From NCBI GenBank assembly GCA_024400715.1, contig JAKSMH010000038.1:1-7537 (forward strand): 7,537 nucleotides of DNA. Direction: 5' to 3'. This document shows, one piece after another, positions 6,872-7,537 of this stretch (positions are counted from its first letter, which is position 1; every line of letters starts with the position of its first letter). The DNA comes from Bacteroidales bacterium (GTDB lineage Bacteria; Bacteroidota; Bacteroidia; Bacteroidales; WCHB1-69). The position numbers were made by a program, and so were the translations under genes. The notes under the pieces were generated by a model, which saw only the letters and a program-made list of their open reading frames with translations, was not told the origin of the DNA and did not search any database.

Positions 6872-7537
6872 CTATTGGTTTGTATGAAGAATGTTTTTTT
6901 CTTTTTCGTTTTGAACGATAACGGGGGCGGAGCCTTTTTTGCTGATGGCCATCAGGGTAAGGAACACCAAACCGCCATTGACGATAAGCAGTTCAAAGCC
7001 AAACTTGTATCCGTCGAAAATCTGTTGAGAGAAGGAAGAAAGGATATAGCATAAGCAGGGAATTAGGATGGCAATGACGGGAATGAGAAATTTGTGCTTG
7101 ATGGTTCGATTTGTGAGAATGCCGAAGGCGAAGAGCCCCAAAATGGGACCGTAGGTGTAGCTTGCCACCATAAAGATGATGCGGATGATGGCGTCGTTGT
7201 GGTGGCTGGAGAAAATGACGATAATGGCAAGGAACAATAGCGAGATGAGCAGGTGGACGCCGCGTCTGACTAGAAGCTGTTTTCTTTCATCGGAGAAACG
7301 TTTTTCGATATTCAGCAGGTCGTAACACACAGAGGTCGTGAGTGCCGTGAAAGTGCCGTCGGCACTGGAATAGCCGGCGGAAATCAGGCCGATGACGAAG
7401 AAAATGGCTGCCACTTTGCCCAGGTGGTTGAAGGCCAATTCGGGGAAAATGCGGTCTGTGGGCATTCCGCTAAGGTCGATGCCGTTTTGTTGGGCGTAAA
7501 CTAATAAAAAGCCGCCTAAGGCCAAAAACAACACATT
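6872..7537 (-). CDS. Sodium:solute symporter (SSS family), C-terminal part, cut by window edge
   Basis: This is an inner-membrane transporter that couples sodium entry to solute uptake; the solute cannot be told. Only the last 221 residues are present. The reading frame is open to the window end, so the GTG at 7534 is not treated as the start. The family signature is clear: a membrane helix with GLISAGYSSADGTF (visible residues 50-63) followed by TALTTSVCYDLL (64-75), the position of the conserved S-x-x-S/T-S-x-D sodium-site region. About four further hydrophobic helices follow (about 88-112, 114-137, 146-168 and 178-198), and then a charged tail ending in KEKNILHTNQ. It is the first visible gene of the run with the DUF4831-like, small-lipoprotein and Omp28-like genes. 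Confidence 0.9.
   Translation of the reverse strand, partial: NVLFLALGGFLLVYAQQNGIDLSGMPTDRIFPELAFNHLGKVAAIFFVIGLISAGYSSADGTFTALTTSVCYDLLNIEKRFSDERKQLLVRRGVHLLISLLFLAIIVIFSSHHNDAIIRIIFMVASYTYGPILGLFAFGILTNRTIKHKFLIPVIAILIPCLCYILSSFSQQIFDGYKFGFELLIVNGGLVFLTLMAISKKGSAPVIVQNEKEKNILHTNQ

Noticed and set aside
7532..7534. GTG as the true start of the symporter gene
   Set aside because: The frame stays open to the window edge and only the C-terminal half of the SSS family is present, so the real start is outside the window.

Overview
All nine genes in this window lie on the minus strand, so the text runs from the right end to the left. The gene set points to a member of the Bacteroidota, most likely Bacteroidales. 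It includes an Omp28-family lipoprotein, a DUF4831-type exported protein, an ATP synthase subunit a with a long exported N-terminal extension, and lipoproteins with short signal peptides ending in Cys18. The starts have no strong Shine-Dalgarno sequences and the intergenic DNA is AT-rich, which also fits. The species cannot be named from the sequence.

Region 1 (7537 to 4389) is a compact envelope and transport set. It holds the C-terminal half of a sodium:solute symporter cut by the window edge, a DUF4831-like exported protein, a small lipoprotein of unknown function and an Omp28-like thioredoxin-fold lipoprotein. Gaps of 15, 9 and 32 bases suggest one transcript. It ends at a strong AT-rich stem-loop at 4301-4348.

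Region 2 (4388 to 4217) is a 172-base regulatory gap. It carries that terminator, a second stem that competes with it, candidate promoter boxes and a 7-bp-arm palindrome just upstream of atpB.

Region 3 (4216 to 2190) encodes the membrane (Fo) part of ATP synthase in the order atpB (a), atpE (c), atpF (b). A stem-loop separates atpE from atpF. Subunit c has proton-type, not sodium-type, binding residues.

Region 4 (2182 to 1) is the surprise. The expected next genes, atpH-atpA-atpG, do not follow atpF. Seven bases after the atpF stop an MIO-type aromatic amino acid ammonia-lyase begins. It closely resembles the tyrosine ammonia-lyases of flexirubin/aryl-polyene loci. A FabB-like beta-ketoacyl-ACP synthase follows 12 bases later and runs off the left edge. 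This pair is the typical opening of a Bacteroidota aryl-polyene or flexirubin cluster: the lyase makes a cinnamate-type starter such as p-coumarate and the synthase helps extend a polyene chain. As arranged here, such a pathway would be transcribed from the Fo operon, with F1 encoded elsewhere. That junction is the most notable observation. No mobile element, CRISPR array, tRNA or rRNA is visible.
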